From contig CP136068.1 in the NCBI GenBank assembly GCA_032622095.1, positions 60,472,025 through 60,536,024 on the forward strand: 64,000 nucleotides of DNA, in the 5' to 3' direction. The notes beneath the pieces are model-generated. The model had not been told where the DNA came from, did no database searches, and saw only the letters and a list, made by a program, of their open reading frames with translations. The DNA comes from Siphonodentalium dalli. Lineage: Eukaryota > Mollusca > Scaphopoda > Gadilida > Siphonodentaliidae. Of the stretch, positions 12,901-24,579 are shown piece after piece; positions within the stretch are counted from its first letter, which is position 1; the number at the start of each line of letters is the position of its first letter. The position numbers were made by a program, and so were the translations under genes.

Positions 12901-14074
12901 GAGGAACTCATAAGAGTGGACAGGCTGGAACTCATAAGAGTGGACAAGAACTCATATACGAGTGGACAGGCAGCAACTCATATAAGAGTGGACAGGGAGG
13001 ATCTCATATAAGAGAGGACAAGGAGGAATTAATATATGAGTGTACAGGGAGGAACAAATATAAGAGTGGACAGGGAGGAACTAATATAAGAGTGGACAGG
13101 GAGGAACTCATATAAGAGTGGACAGTGAGGAACTCATATAAGAGTGGACAGGCAGCAACTCATATAAGAGTGGACAGGCAGGAACTCATATAACAGTGTA
13201 CAGGGAGGAACTCATAAGAGTTGACAGGGAGGAACTCATATAAGAGTGGACAGGGAAGAACTCATATAAGAGTGGACATGCAGGAATTCATATAAGAGTG
13301 ACAGGCTGGGACTCAAATAAGAGTGGACATGCAGGAACTCATATAAGAGTGGACAGGGAGGAACTCATATAAGAGTATACAGGTCCAACTCATATAGGAG
13401 TGGACAGGGAGGAACTCATAAAAGAGTGGACAGGGAGCAACTCATAAAAGAGTGGACAGGGAGCAACTCATAAAATAGTGGACAGGGAGCAACTCATATA
13501 AGAGTGGACAGGGAGCAACTCATACAAGAGTGGACACGCAGGAACTCATATACGAGTGGACACGCAGGAAGTCATATAAGAGTGGACAGGGAGGAACTCA
13601 TATAAGAGTGGACAGGGAGCAACTCATATAAGAGTGGACAGAGAGGAACTCATATAAGAGTGGACAGACAGGAACTCATATGCGAGTGAACAGTGAGGAA
13701 CTCATATGCGAGTGGACAGGCAGGAACTCATATTAGAGTGGACAGGGAGGAACTCATATTGGAGGAGACAGGGAGGAACTCATATAAGAGTGGACAGGGA
13801 GGAACTCATATTAGAGGGGACAGGGAGGAACTCATATAAGATGGACAGGGAGGAACTCATATTAGAGTGAACAGGGAGGAACTCATAAGAGTGGACAGGG
13901 AGGAACTCATATAAGAGTGGACAGGGAGGAACTCATATAAGAGTGGACAGGGAGGAACTCATATAAGAGTGGACAGGGAGGAACTCATATAAGAGTGGAC
14001 AGGGAGGAACTCATATAAGAGTGGACAGGGAGGAACTCATATAAGAGTGGACAGGGAGGAACTCATATAAGAGT
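9995..14074 (+). repeat. 4,084-bp higher-order repeat, copy 2 (4,080 bp)
   Basis: It matches copy 1 across its length at an offset of 4,084, then 4,080 bp after a visible 4-bp loss: the unit at 12,941 reads TGGACAAGAACTC where copies 1 and 3 have TGGACAGGCTGGAACTC. It shares with copy 3, but not copy 1, GCGAGAAACTC near 10,487 (copy 1 has GCGAGGAACTC near 6,403). It has its own CATACAAGAG unit near 13,523. Substitutions between copies are very sparse, so the duplication is probably young or homogenised. Confidence 0.93.
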
Positions 14075-17000
14075 GGACAGGGGGGAACTCATATAAGAGT
14101 GGACAGGGAGGAACTCATATAAGAGTGGACAGGGAGGAACTCATATAAGAGTGAACAGGGAGGAACCCATATAAGAGTGGACAGGCAGGAACTCATATAA
14201 GAGTGGACAGTCAGGAACTCATATAAGAGTGGACAGGCAGGAACTCATATAGCAGTGTACAGGGAGGAACTCATAAGAGTTGACAGGGAGGAACTCATAT
14301 AAGAGTGGACATGGAAGAACTCATATAAGAGTGGACATGCAGGAATTCATATATGAGTGGACAGGGAGGAACTCATATAAGAGTGGACAGGGAGGAACTC
14401 ATAAGAGTGGACAGGGAGGAACTCATCAGAGTGGACATGGAGGAACTCATAAGAGTGGTCAGGCAGGAACTCATATAAGAGTGGACAGGCTGGAACTCAT
14501 ATACGAGTGGACAGGCTGGAACTCATATACGAGTGGACAGGCAGCAACTCATATAATAGTGGACAGCGAGAAACTCATAAGAGAGGACAGGGAGGAACCA
14601 ATATATGAGTGTACATGGAGGGACTAATATAAGAGTGAACAGGGAGGAACTAATATAAGAGTGGACAGGGAGGAACTAATATAAGAGTGGACAGGGAGGA
14701 ACTAATATAAGAGTGGACAGGGAGGAACTCATATAAGAGTGGACAGGCTGGAACTCATAAGAGTGGACAGGCTTGAACTCATAAGAGTGGACAGGCAGGA
14801 ACTCATATAAGAGTGGACAGGGAGGAACTCATAAGAGTGGACATGGAGGAACTCATAAGAGTGGACAGGCTGGAACTCATATACGAGTGGACAGGCAGCA
14901 ACTCATATTAGAGTGGACAGGGAGGAACTCATATAAGAGAGGACAGGGAGGAATTAATATATGAGTGTACAGGGAGGAACTAATATAAGAGTGGACAGGG
15001 AGGAACTAATATAAGAGTGGACAGGGAGGAACTCACATAAGAGTGGACAGGGAGGAACTCATATAAGAGTGGACAGGCAGCAACTCATATAAGAGTGGAC
15101 AGGCAGGAACTCATATAACAGTGTACAGGGAGGAACTCATAAGAGTTGACAGGGAGGAACTCATATAAGAGTGGACAGGGAAGAACTCATATAAGAGTGG
15201 ACATGCAGGAATTCATATAAGTGTGGCAGGCTGGGACTCAAATAAGAGTGGACATGCAGTAACTCATATAAGAGTGGACAGGGAGGAACTCATATAAGAG
15301 TATACAGGTCCAACTCATATAAGAGTGGACAGGGAGGAACTCATAAAAGAGTGGACAGGGAGCAACTCATAAAAGAGTGGACAGGGAGCAACTCATAAAA
15401 TAGTGGACAGGGAGCAACTCATATAAGAGTGGACAGGGAGCAACTCATATAAGAGTGGACACGCAGGAACTCATATAAGAATGGACACGCAGGAACTCAT
15501 ATAAGAGTGGACAGGGAGGAACTCATATAAGAGTGGACATGGAGGAACTCATATAAGAGTGGACAGAGAGGATCTCATATAAGAGTGGACAGGCAGGAAC
15601 TCATATAAGAGTGAACAGGGAGGAACTCATATGCGAGTGGACATGCAGGAACTCATATTAGAGTGGACAGGGAGGAACTCATATTAGAGGGGACAGGGAG
15701 GAACTCATATAAGATGGACAGGGAGGAACTCATATTAGAGTGGACAGGGAGGAACTCATAAGAGTGGGCAGGGAGGAACTCATATAAGAGTGGACAGGGA
15801 GGAACTCATATAAGAGTGGACAGGGAGGAACTCATATACGAGTGGACAGGCAGCAACTCATATAATAGTGGACAGGGAGGAACTCATAAGAGAGGACAGG
15901 GAGGAACTAATATATGAGTGTACATGGAGGAACTAATATAAGAGTGGACAGGGAGGAACTAATATAAGAGTGGACAGGGAGGAACTAATATAAGAGTGGA
16001 CAGGGAGGAACTAATATAAGAGTGGACAGGGAGGAACTAATATAAGAGTGGACAGGGAGGAACTCATATACGAGTGGACAGGCTGGAACTCATATACGAG
16101 TGGACAGGCAGCAACTCATATAATATTGGACAGGGAGGAACTCATAAGAGAGGACAGGGAGGAACTAATATATGAGTGTACATGGAGGAACTAATATAAG
16201 AGTGGACAGGGAGGAACTCATAAAAGAGTGGACAGGGAGCAACTTATAAAATAGTGGACAGGGAGCAACTCATATAAGAGTGGACAGGGAGCAACTCATA
16301 TAAGAGTGGACACGCAGGAACTCATATAAGAGTGGACACGCAGGAACTCATATAAGAGTGGACAGGGAGGAACTCATATAAGAGTGGACAGGGAGCAACT
16401 CATATAAGAGTGGACAGAGAGGAACTCATATAAGAGTGGACAGAGAGGAACTCATATAAGAGTGGACAGGGAAGAACCCATATAAGAGTGGACATGCAGG
16501 AATTCATATAAGAGTGGACACGGAGGAACTCATATAAGAGTGGACAGGGAGGAACTCATCAGAGTGGACATGGAGGAACTCATAAGAGTGGTCAGGCATG
16601 AACTCATATAAGAGTGGACAGGCTGGAACTCATATACGAGTGGACAGGCTGGAACTCATATATGAGTGGACAGGCAGCACCTCATATAATAGTGGACAGC
16701 GAGGAACTCATAAGAGAGGACAGGGAGGAACCAATATATGAGTGTACATGGAGGAACTAATATAAGAGTGGACAGGGAGGAACTAATATAAGAGTGGACA
16801 GGGAGGAACTAATATAAGAGTGGACAGGGAGGAACTAATATAAGAGTGGACAGGGAGGAACTAATATAAGAGTGGACAGGGAGGAACTCATATAAGAGTG
16901 GACAGGCTGGAACTCATAAGAGTGGACATGCTGGAACTCATAAGAGTGGTCAGGCAGGAAATCATATAAGAGTGGACATTGAGGAACTCATAAGAGTGGA

Positions 17001-18115
17001 CAGGCTGGAACTCATAAGAGTGGACAGGCTGGAACTCATATACGAGTGGACAGGCAGCAACTCATATAAGAGTGGACAGGGAGGATCTCATATAAGAGAG
17101 GACAAGGAGGAATTAATATATGAGTGTACAGGGAGGAACTAATATAAGAGTGGACAGGGAGGAACTAATATAAGAGTGGACAGGGAGGAACTCATATAAG
17201 AGTGGACAGTGAGGAACTCATATAAGAGTGGACAGGCAGCAACTCATATAAGAGTGGACAGGCAGGAACTCATATAACAGTGTACAGGGAGGAACTCATA
17301 AGAGTTGACAGGGAGGAACTCATATAAGAGTGGACAGGGAAGAACTCATATAAGAGTGGACATGCAGGAATTCATATAAGAGTGACAGGCTGGGACTCAA
17401 ATAAGAGTGGACATGCAGGAACTCATATAAGAGTGGACAGGGAGGAACTCATATAAGAGTATACAGGTCCAACTCATATAGGAGGGGACAGGGAGGAACT
17501 CATAAAAGAGTGGACAGGGAGCAACTCATAAAAGAGTGGACAGGGAGCAACTCATAAAATAGTGGACAGGGAGCAACTCATATAAGAGTGGACAGGGAGC
17601 AACTCATATAAGAGTGGACACGCAGGAACTCATATACGAGTGGACACGCAGGAAGTCATATAAGAGTGGACAGGGAGGAACTCATATAAGAGTGGACAGG
17701 GAGCAACTCATATAAGAGTGGACAGAGAGGAACTCATATAAGAGTGGACAGACAGGAACTCATATGCGAGTGAACAGGGAGGAACTCATATGCGAGTGGA
17801 CAGGCAGGAACTCATATTAGAGTGGACAGGGAGGAACTCATATTGGAGGAGACAGGGAGGAACTCATATAAGAGTGGACAGGGAGGAACTCATATTAGAG
17901 GGGACAGGGAGGAACTCATATAAGATGGACAGGGAGGAACTCATATTAGAGTGAACAGGGAGGAACTCATAAGAGTGGACAGGGAGGAACTCATATAAGA
18001 GTGGACAGGGAGGAACTCATATAAGAGTGGACAGGGAGGAACTCATATAAGAGTGGACAGGGAGGAACTCATATAAGAGTGGACAGGGAGGAACTCATAT
18101 AAGAGTGAACAGGGA
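14075..18115 (+). repeat. 4,084-bp higher-order repeat, copy 3
   Basis: It aligns with copy 2 with the 4-bp loss restored (CTGGGACTCAAATAAG at 13,306 and 17,390, 4,084 bp apart). Private changes include GGAGCAACTTATAAAATAG near 16,240 and GGACATGCTGG near 16,925. It stops matching after the run of standard units near 18,115: the array then reads GAACGCATATAAG and GGTCAGG instead of the GAACCCAT and TATAGCAGTG continuation. It also has fewer standard units at the right end than the equivalent place in copy 2. Confidence 0.9.
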
Positions 18116-19861
18116 GGAACGCATATAAGAGTGGTCAGGCAGGAACTCATATACGAGTGGACAGGCAGGAACTCATATAAGAGTGGACAGGCAGGAACAC
18201 ATAAGAGTGGTCAGGGAGGAACTCATATAAGAGTGGTCAGGGAGGAACTCATATTTGAGTGGACAGGGAGAAACTCATAAAAGAATGGACAGGGAGAAAC
18301 TCATATAAGAGTGGACAGGCAGGAACACATATAAGAGTGGTCAGGGAGGAACTCATATTTGAGTGGACAGGGATAAACTCATAAAAGAATGGACAGGGAG
18401 CAACTCATATAAGAGTGGACAAGGTGGAACTCATATAAGAGTGGACAGGCAGGAACTCATAAGAGTGGACAGGCAGGAACTCATATAAGATTGGACAGGC
18501 TGGAACTCATATACGAGTGGACAGGCTGGAACTTATATACGAGTGGACAGGCTGGAACTCATATACGAGTGGACAGGCAGCAAATCATATAATATTGGAA
18601 AGGGAGGAACTCATAAGAGAGGACAGGGAAAAACTAATATATGAGTGTACATGGAGTAACTAATATAAGAGTGGACAGGGAGGAACTCATAAAAGAGTGG
18701 ACAGGGAGCAACTCATAAAATAGTGGACATGGGGCAACTCATATAAGAGTGGACAGGGAGCAACTCATTTAAGAGTGGACACGCAGGAACTCATATAATA
18801 GTGGACACGCAGGAAATCATATAAGAGTGGACAGGGAGGAACTCATATAAGAGTGGACAGGGAGCAACTCATATAAGAGTGGACAGAGAGGAACTCATAT
18901 AAGAGTGGACAGGCAGGAACTCATATAAGAGTGAACAGGGAAGAACTCATATGCGAGTGGACAGGCAGGAACTCATATGCGAGTGGACAGGGAGGATCTC
19001 ATATTAGAGTGGACAGAGAGGAACTCATATTAGAGTGGACAGGGAGGAACTCATATTAGAGGGGACAGGGAGGAACTCATATAAGATGGACAGGGAGGAA
19101 CTCATATTAGAGTGGACAGGGAGGAACTCATAAGAGTGGACAGGGAGGAACTCATATAAGAGTGGACAGGGAGAAACTCATATAAGAGTGGACAGGGAGG
19201 AACTCATATAAGAGTGGACAGGGAGTAACTCATATAAGAGTGAACAGGGAGGAACGCATATAAGAGTGGTCAGGCAGGAACTCATATACGAGTGGACAGG
19301 CAGGAACTCATATAAGAGTGGACAGGCAGGAACACATATAAGAGTGTTCAGGGAGGAACTCATATAAGAGTGTTCAGGGAGGAACTCATATTTGAGTGGA
19401 CAGGGAGAAACTCATAAAAGAATGGACAGGGAGCAACTCATATAAGAGTGGACAGGCAGGAACACATATAAGAGTGGACAGGCAGGAACTCATAAGAGTG
19501 GACAGGCAGGAACTCATATAAGAGTGGACAGGCTGGAACTCATATACGAGTGGACAGGCTGGAACGCATATACGAGTGGACAGGCAGCAACTCATATAAT
19601 AGTGGACAGGGAGGAACTCATAAGAGAGGACAGGGAGGAACTAATATATGAGTGTACATGGAGGAACTAATATAAGAGTGGACAGGGAGGAACTAATATA
19701 AGAGTGGACAGGGAGGAACTAATATAAGAGTGGACAGGGAGGAACTAATATAAGAGTGGACAGGGAGGAACTAACATAAGAGTGGACAGGGATGAACTCA
19801 TATAAGAGTGGACAGTCAGCAACTCATATAAGAGTGGACAGGGAGGAACTCATATAAGAGT
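18116..19861 (+). repeat. ATTTGAG-cassette segment, two related copies
   Basis: GAACGCAT occurs at 18,117 and 19,252 (1,135 bp apart), each followed by GGTCAGG or GTTCAGG, GAACACAT, CATATTTGAG and CATAAAAGAATGG units. The four-unit, 104-bp ATTTGAG cassette is present twice in the left part (about 18,250 and 18,355) but once near 19,390. Between them are CTAATATAAG, CGCAGG, ATTAGAG and AGATGGAC units. A CTAACATAAG unit near 19,770 is private. The minus-strand frames at 19,178-19,363 and 19,386-19,595 are repeat by-products. No gene is seen. Confidence 0.85.
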
Positions 19862-22800
19862 GGACTGACAGCAACTCATATAAGAGTGGACATGGATGAA
19901 CTCATATACTAGTGGCAGGCAGCAACTCATATACTAGTGGACAGGGAGGAACTCATATAAGAGTGGACAGGCAGGAACTCATATAAGAGTGGATAGTCAG
20001 CAACTCATATTAGAATGGACAGGGAGGAACTCATAAGAGTCGACAGGGAGAAACTCATATAAGAGTGGACAGGGAGGAACTCATATAAGAGTGGACAGGC
20101 TGGAACTCATATAAGAGTGGACAGGGAGGATCTCAAATAAGAGTGGACAAGGAGGAACTCATATAACAGTGGACAGGGAAGAACTCATATAAGAGTGGAT
20201 ATGCAGGAATTCATATAAGAGTGGACAGGCTGGGACTCATATAATAGTGGACAGGCAACAACTCATATAAGAGTGGACTGGGAGGAACTCATATAAGAGT
20301 GGACAATGAGGGACTCATATAAGAGTGGACAATGAGGAACTCATATAAGAGTGGTCTGTGAGGAACTCATATAAGAGTGGACAGGGAGGAACTAATATAA
20401 GAGTGGACAAGGATGAATTCATATAAGAGTGGACATGCAGCAACTCATATAAGAGTGGACAGGGAGGAACTCATATAAGAGTGGACAGACAGCAACTCAT
20501 ATAAGAGTGGACATGGATGAACTCATATACTAGTGGCAGGCAGCAACTCATATACTAGTGGACAGGGAGGAACTCATATAAGAGTGGACAGGCAGGAACT
20601 CATAAAAGAGTGGACAGTCAGCAACTCATATAAGAGTGGACAGGGAGCAACTCATAAAAGAGTGTACAGGAAGCAACTCATAAAAGAGTGGACAGGGAGC
20701 AACTCATAAAAGAGTGGACAGGGAGCAACTCATATAAGAGTGGACAGGGAGCAATTCATATAAGAGTGGACAGGGAGGAACTCATATAAGAGTGGACACG
20801 CAGGAACTCATATAAGAGTGGACAGGGAGGAACTCATATAAGAGTGGACAGGGAGGAACTCATATAAGAGTGGACAGGGAGCAACTCATATAAGAGTGGA
20901 CACGCAGGAACTCATATAAGAGTGGACACGCAGGAACTCATATAAGAGTGGACAGGGAGGAACTCATATAATAGTGGACAGGGAGCAACTCATATAAGAG
21001 TGGACAGAGAGGAACTCATATAAGAGTGGACAGGCAGGAACTCATATAAGAGTGAACAGGGAGGAACTCATATGCGAGTGGACAGGCAGGAACTCATATT
21101 AGAGTGGACAGGGAGGAACTCATATTAGAGGGGACAGGGAGGAACTCATATTAGAGTGGACAGGGAGGAACTCATATTAGAGGGGACAGGGAGGAACTCA
21201 TATAAGATGGACAGGGAGGAACTCATATTAGAGTGGACAGGGAGGAACTCATAAGAGTGGACAGGGAGGAACTCATATAAGAGTGGACAGGGAGGAACTC
21301 ATATAAGAGTGGACAGGGAGGAACTCATATAAGAGTGGACAGTGAGGAACTCATATAAGAGTGGACAGGGAGGAACTCATATAAGAGTGAACAGGGAGGA
21401 ACGCATATAAGAGTGGTCAGGCAGGAACTCATATACGAGTGGACAGGCAGGAACTCATATAAGAGTGGACAGGCAGGAACACATATAAGAGTGGTCAGGG
21501 AGGAACTCATATAAGAGTGGTCAGGGAGGAACTCATATTTGAGTGGACAGGGAGAAACTCATAAAAGAATGGACAGGGAGCAACTCACATAAGAGTGGAC
21601 AGGCAGGAACACATATAAGAGTGGTCAGGGAGGAACTCATATTTGAGTGGACAGGGAGAAACTCATAAAAGAATGGACAGGGAGCAACTCATATAAGAGT
21701 GGACAAGGAGGAACTCATATAAGAGTGGACAGGCTTGAACTCATAAGAGTGGACAGGCAGGAACTCATATAAGAGTGGACAGGCTGGAACTCATATACGA
21801 GTGGACAGACTGGAACTCATATACGAGTGGACAGGCAGCAACTCATATAATAGTGGACAGGGAGGAACTCATAAGAGAGGACAGGGAGGAACTAATATAT
21901 GAGTGTACATGGAGGAACTAATATAAGAGTGGACAGGGAGGAACTAATATAAGAGTGGACAGGGAGGAACTAATATAAGAGTGGACAGGGAGGAACTAAT
22001 ATAAGAGTGGATAGGGAGGAACTAATATAAGAGTGGACAGGGAGGAACTCATATAAGAGTGGACAGGCTGGAACTCATAAGAGTGGACAGGCAGGAATTC
22101 ATATAAGAGTGGAAGACAGCAACTCATATAAGAGTGGACAGGGATGAAATCATATAAGAGTGGACTGACAGCAACTCATATAAGAGTGGACATGGATGAA
22201 CTCATATACTAGTGGCAGGCAGCAACTCATATACTAGTGGACAGGGAGGAACTCATATAAGAGTGGACAGGCAGGAACTCATATAAGAGTGGACAGTCAG
22301 CAACTCATATTAGAGTGGACAGGGAGGAACTCATAAGAGTGGACAGGGAGGAACTCATATAAGAGTGGACAGGGAGGAACTCATATAAGAGTGGACAGGC
22401 TGGAACTCATATAAGAGTGGACAGGGAGGATCTCAAATAAGAGTGGACAGGGAGGAACTCATATAACAGTGGACAGGGAAGAACTCATATAAGAGTGGAC
22501 ATGCAGGAATTCATATAAGAGTGGACAGGCTGGGACTCATATAATAGTGGACAGGCAACAACTCATATAAGAGTCGACAGGGAGAAACTCATATAAGAGT
22601 GGACAGGGAGGAACTCATATAAGAGTGGACAGGCTGGAACTCATATAAGAGTGGACAGGGAGGATCTCAAATAAGAGTGGACAAGGAGGAACTCATATAA
22701 CAGTGGACAGGGAAGAACTCATATAAGAGTGGACATGCAGGAATTCATATAAGAGTGGACAGGCTGGGACTCATATAATAGTGGACAGGCAACAACTCAT

Positions 22801-24340
22801 ATAAGAGTGGACTGGGAGGAACTCATATAAGAGTGGACAATGAGGGACTCATATAAGAGTGGACAATGAGGAACTCATATAAGAGTGGTCTGTGAGGAAC
22901 TCATATAAGAGTGGACAGGGAGGAACTAATATAAGAGTGGACAAGGATGAATTCATATAAGAGTGGACATGCAGCAACTCATATAAGAGTGGACAGGGAG
23001 GAACTCATATAAGAGTGGACAGACAGCAACTCATATAAGAGTGGACATGGATGAACTCATATACTAGTGGCAGGCAGCAACTCATATACTAGTGGACAGG
23101 GAGGAACTCATATAAGAGTGGACAGGCAGGAACTCATAAAAGAGTGGACAGTCAGCAACTCATATAAGAGTGGACAGGGAGCAACTCATAAAAGAGTGGA
23201 CAGGAAGCAACTCATAAAAGAGTGGACAGGGAGCAACTCATAAAAGAGTGGACAGGGAGCAACTCATATAAGAGTGGACAGGGAGCAATTCATATAAGAG
23301 TGGACAGGGAGGAACTCATATAAGAGTGGACACGCAGGAACTCATATAAGAGTGGACAGGGAGGAACTCATATAAGAGTGGACAGGGAGGAACTCATATA
23401 AGAGTGGACAGGGAGCAACTCATATAAGAGTGGACACGCAGGAACTCATATAAGAGTGGACACGCAGGAACTCATATAAGAGTGGACAGGGAGGAACTCA
23501 TATAAGAGTGGACAGGGAGCAACTCATATAAGAGTGGACAGAGAGGAACTCATATAAGAGTGGACAGGCAGGAACTCATATAAGAGTGAACAGGGAGGAA
23601 CTCATATGCGAGTGGACAGGCAGGAACTCATATTAGAGTGGACAGGGAGGAACTCATATTAGAGTGGACAGGGAGGAACTCATATTAGAGGGGACAGGGA
23701 GGAACTCATATAAGATGGACAGGGAGGAACTCATATTAGAGTGGACAGGGAGGAACTCATAAGAGTGGACAGGGAGGAACTCATATAAGAGTGGACAGGG
23801 AGGAACTCATATAAGAGTGGACAGGGAGGAACTCATATAAGAGTGGACAGTGAGGAACTCATATAAGAGTGGACAGGGAGGAACTCATATAAGAGTGAAC
23901 AGGGAGGAACGCATATAAGAGTGGTCAGGCAGGAACTCATATACGAGTGGACAGGCAGGAACTCATATAAGAGTGGACAGGCAGGAACACATATAAGAGT
24001 GGTCAGGGAGGAACTCATATAAGAGTGGTCAGGGAGGAACTCATATTTGAGTGGACAGGGAGAAACTCATAAAAGAATGGACTGGGAGCAACTCATATAA
24101 GAGTGGACAGGCAGGAACACATATAAGAGTGGTCAGGGAGGAACTCATATTTGAGTGGACAGGGAGAAACTCATAAAAGAATGGACAGTGAGCAACTCAT
24201 ATAAGAGTGGACAAGGAGGAACTCATATAAGAGTGGACAGGCATGAACTCATAAGAGTGGACAGGCAGGAACTCATATAAGAGTGGACAGGCTGGAACTC
24301 ATATACGAGTGGACAGACTGGAACTCATATGCGAGTGGAC
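19862..24340 (+). repeat. 2.3-kb tandem duplication
   Basis: GGACTGACAGC occurs at 19,862 and 22,162, and CTGGGACTCATATAATAG at 20,230 and 22,530, both 2,300 bp apart. Further on GAACGCAT at 21,399 and 23,907 is 2,508 bp apart. The increase of 208 equals an added 234-bp internal duplication in the second copy minus one 26-bp unit. Each copy runs through ACTAGTGG, CATAAAAGAG, CGCAGG, ATTAGAG, standard and ATTTGAG blocks. Confidence 0.88.
22530..22997 (+). repeat. 234-bp (nine-unit) tandem duplication
   Basis: CTGGGACTCATATAATAG recurs at 22,530 and 22,764, exactly 234 bp or 9 x 26. The join passes through a GAGTCGACAGGGAGAAACTC unit near 22,572, a variant also found near 20,040. The same 234-bp doubling is present at 30,783 and 31,017, so it existed before the 8,253-bp block was copied. 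Confidence 0.9.
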
Positions 24341-24579
24341 ATGCAGGAACTCATATTAGAGTGGACAGGGAGGAACTCATATTAGAGTGGACAGGGAGGA
24401 ACTCATAAGAGTGGACAGGGAGGAACTCATATAAGAGTGGACAGGGAGGAACTCATATAAGAGTGGACAGGGAGGAACTCATATAAGAGTGGACAGGGAG
24501 GAACTCATATAAGAGTGGACAGGGGGGAACTCATATAAGAGTGGACAGGGAGGAACTCATATAAGAGTGGACAGGGAGG

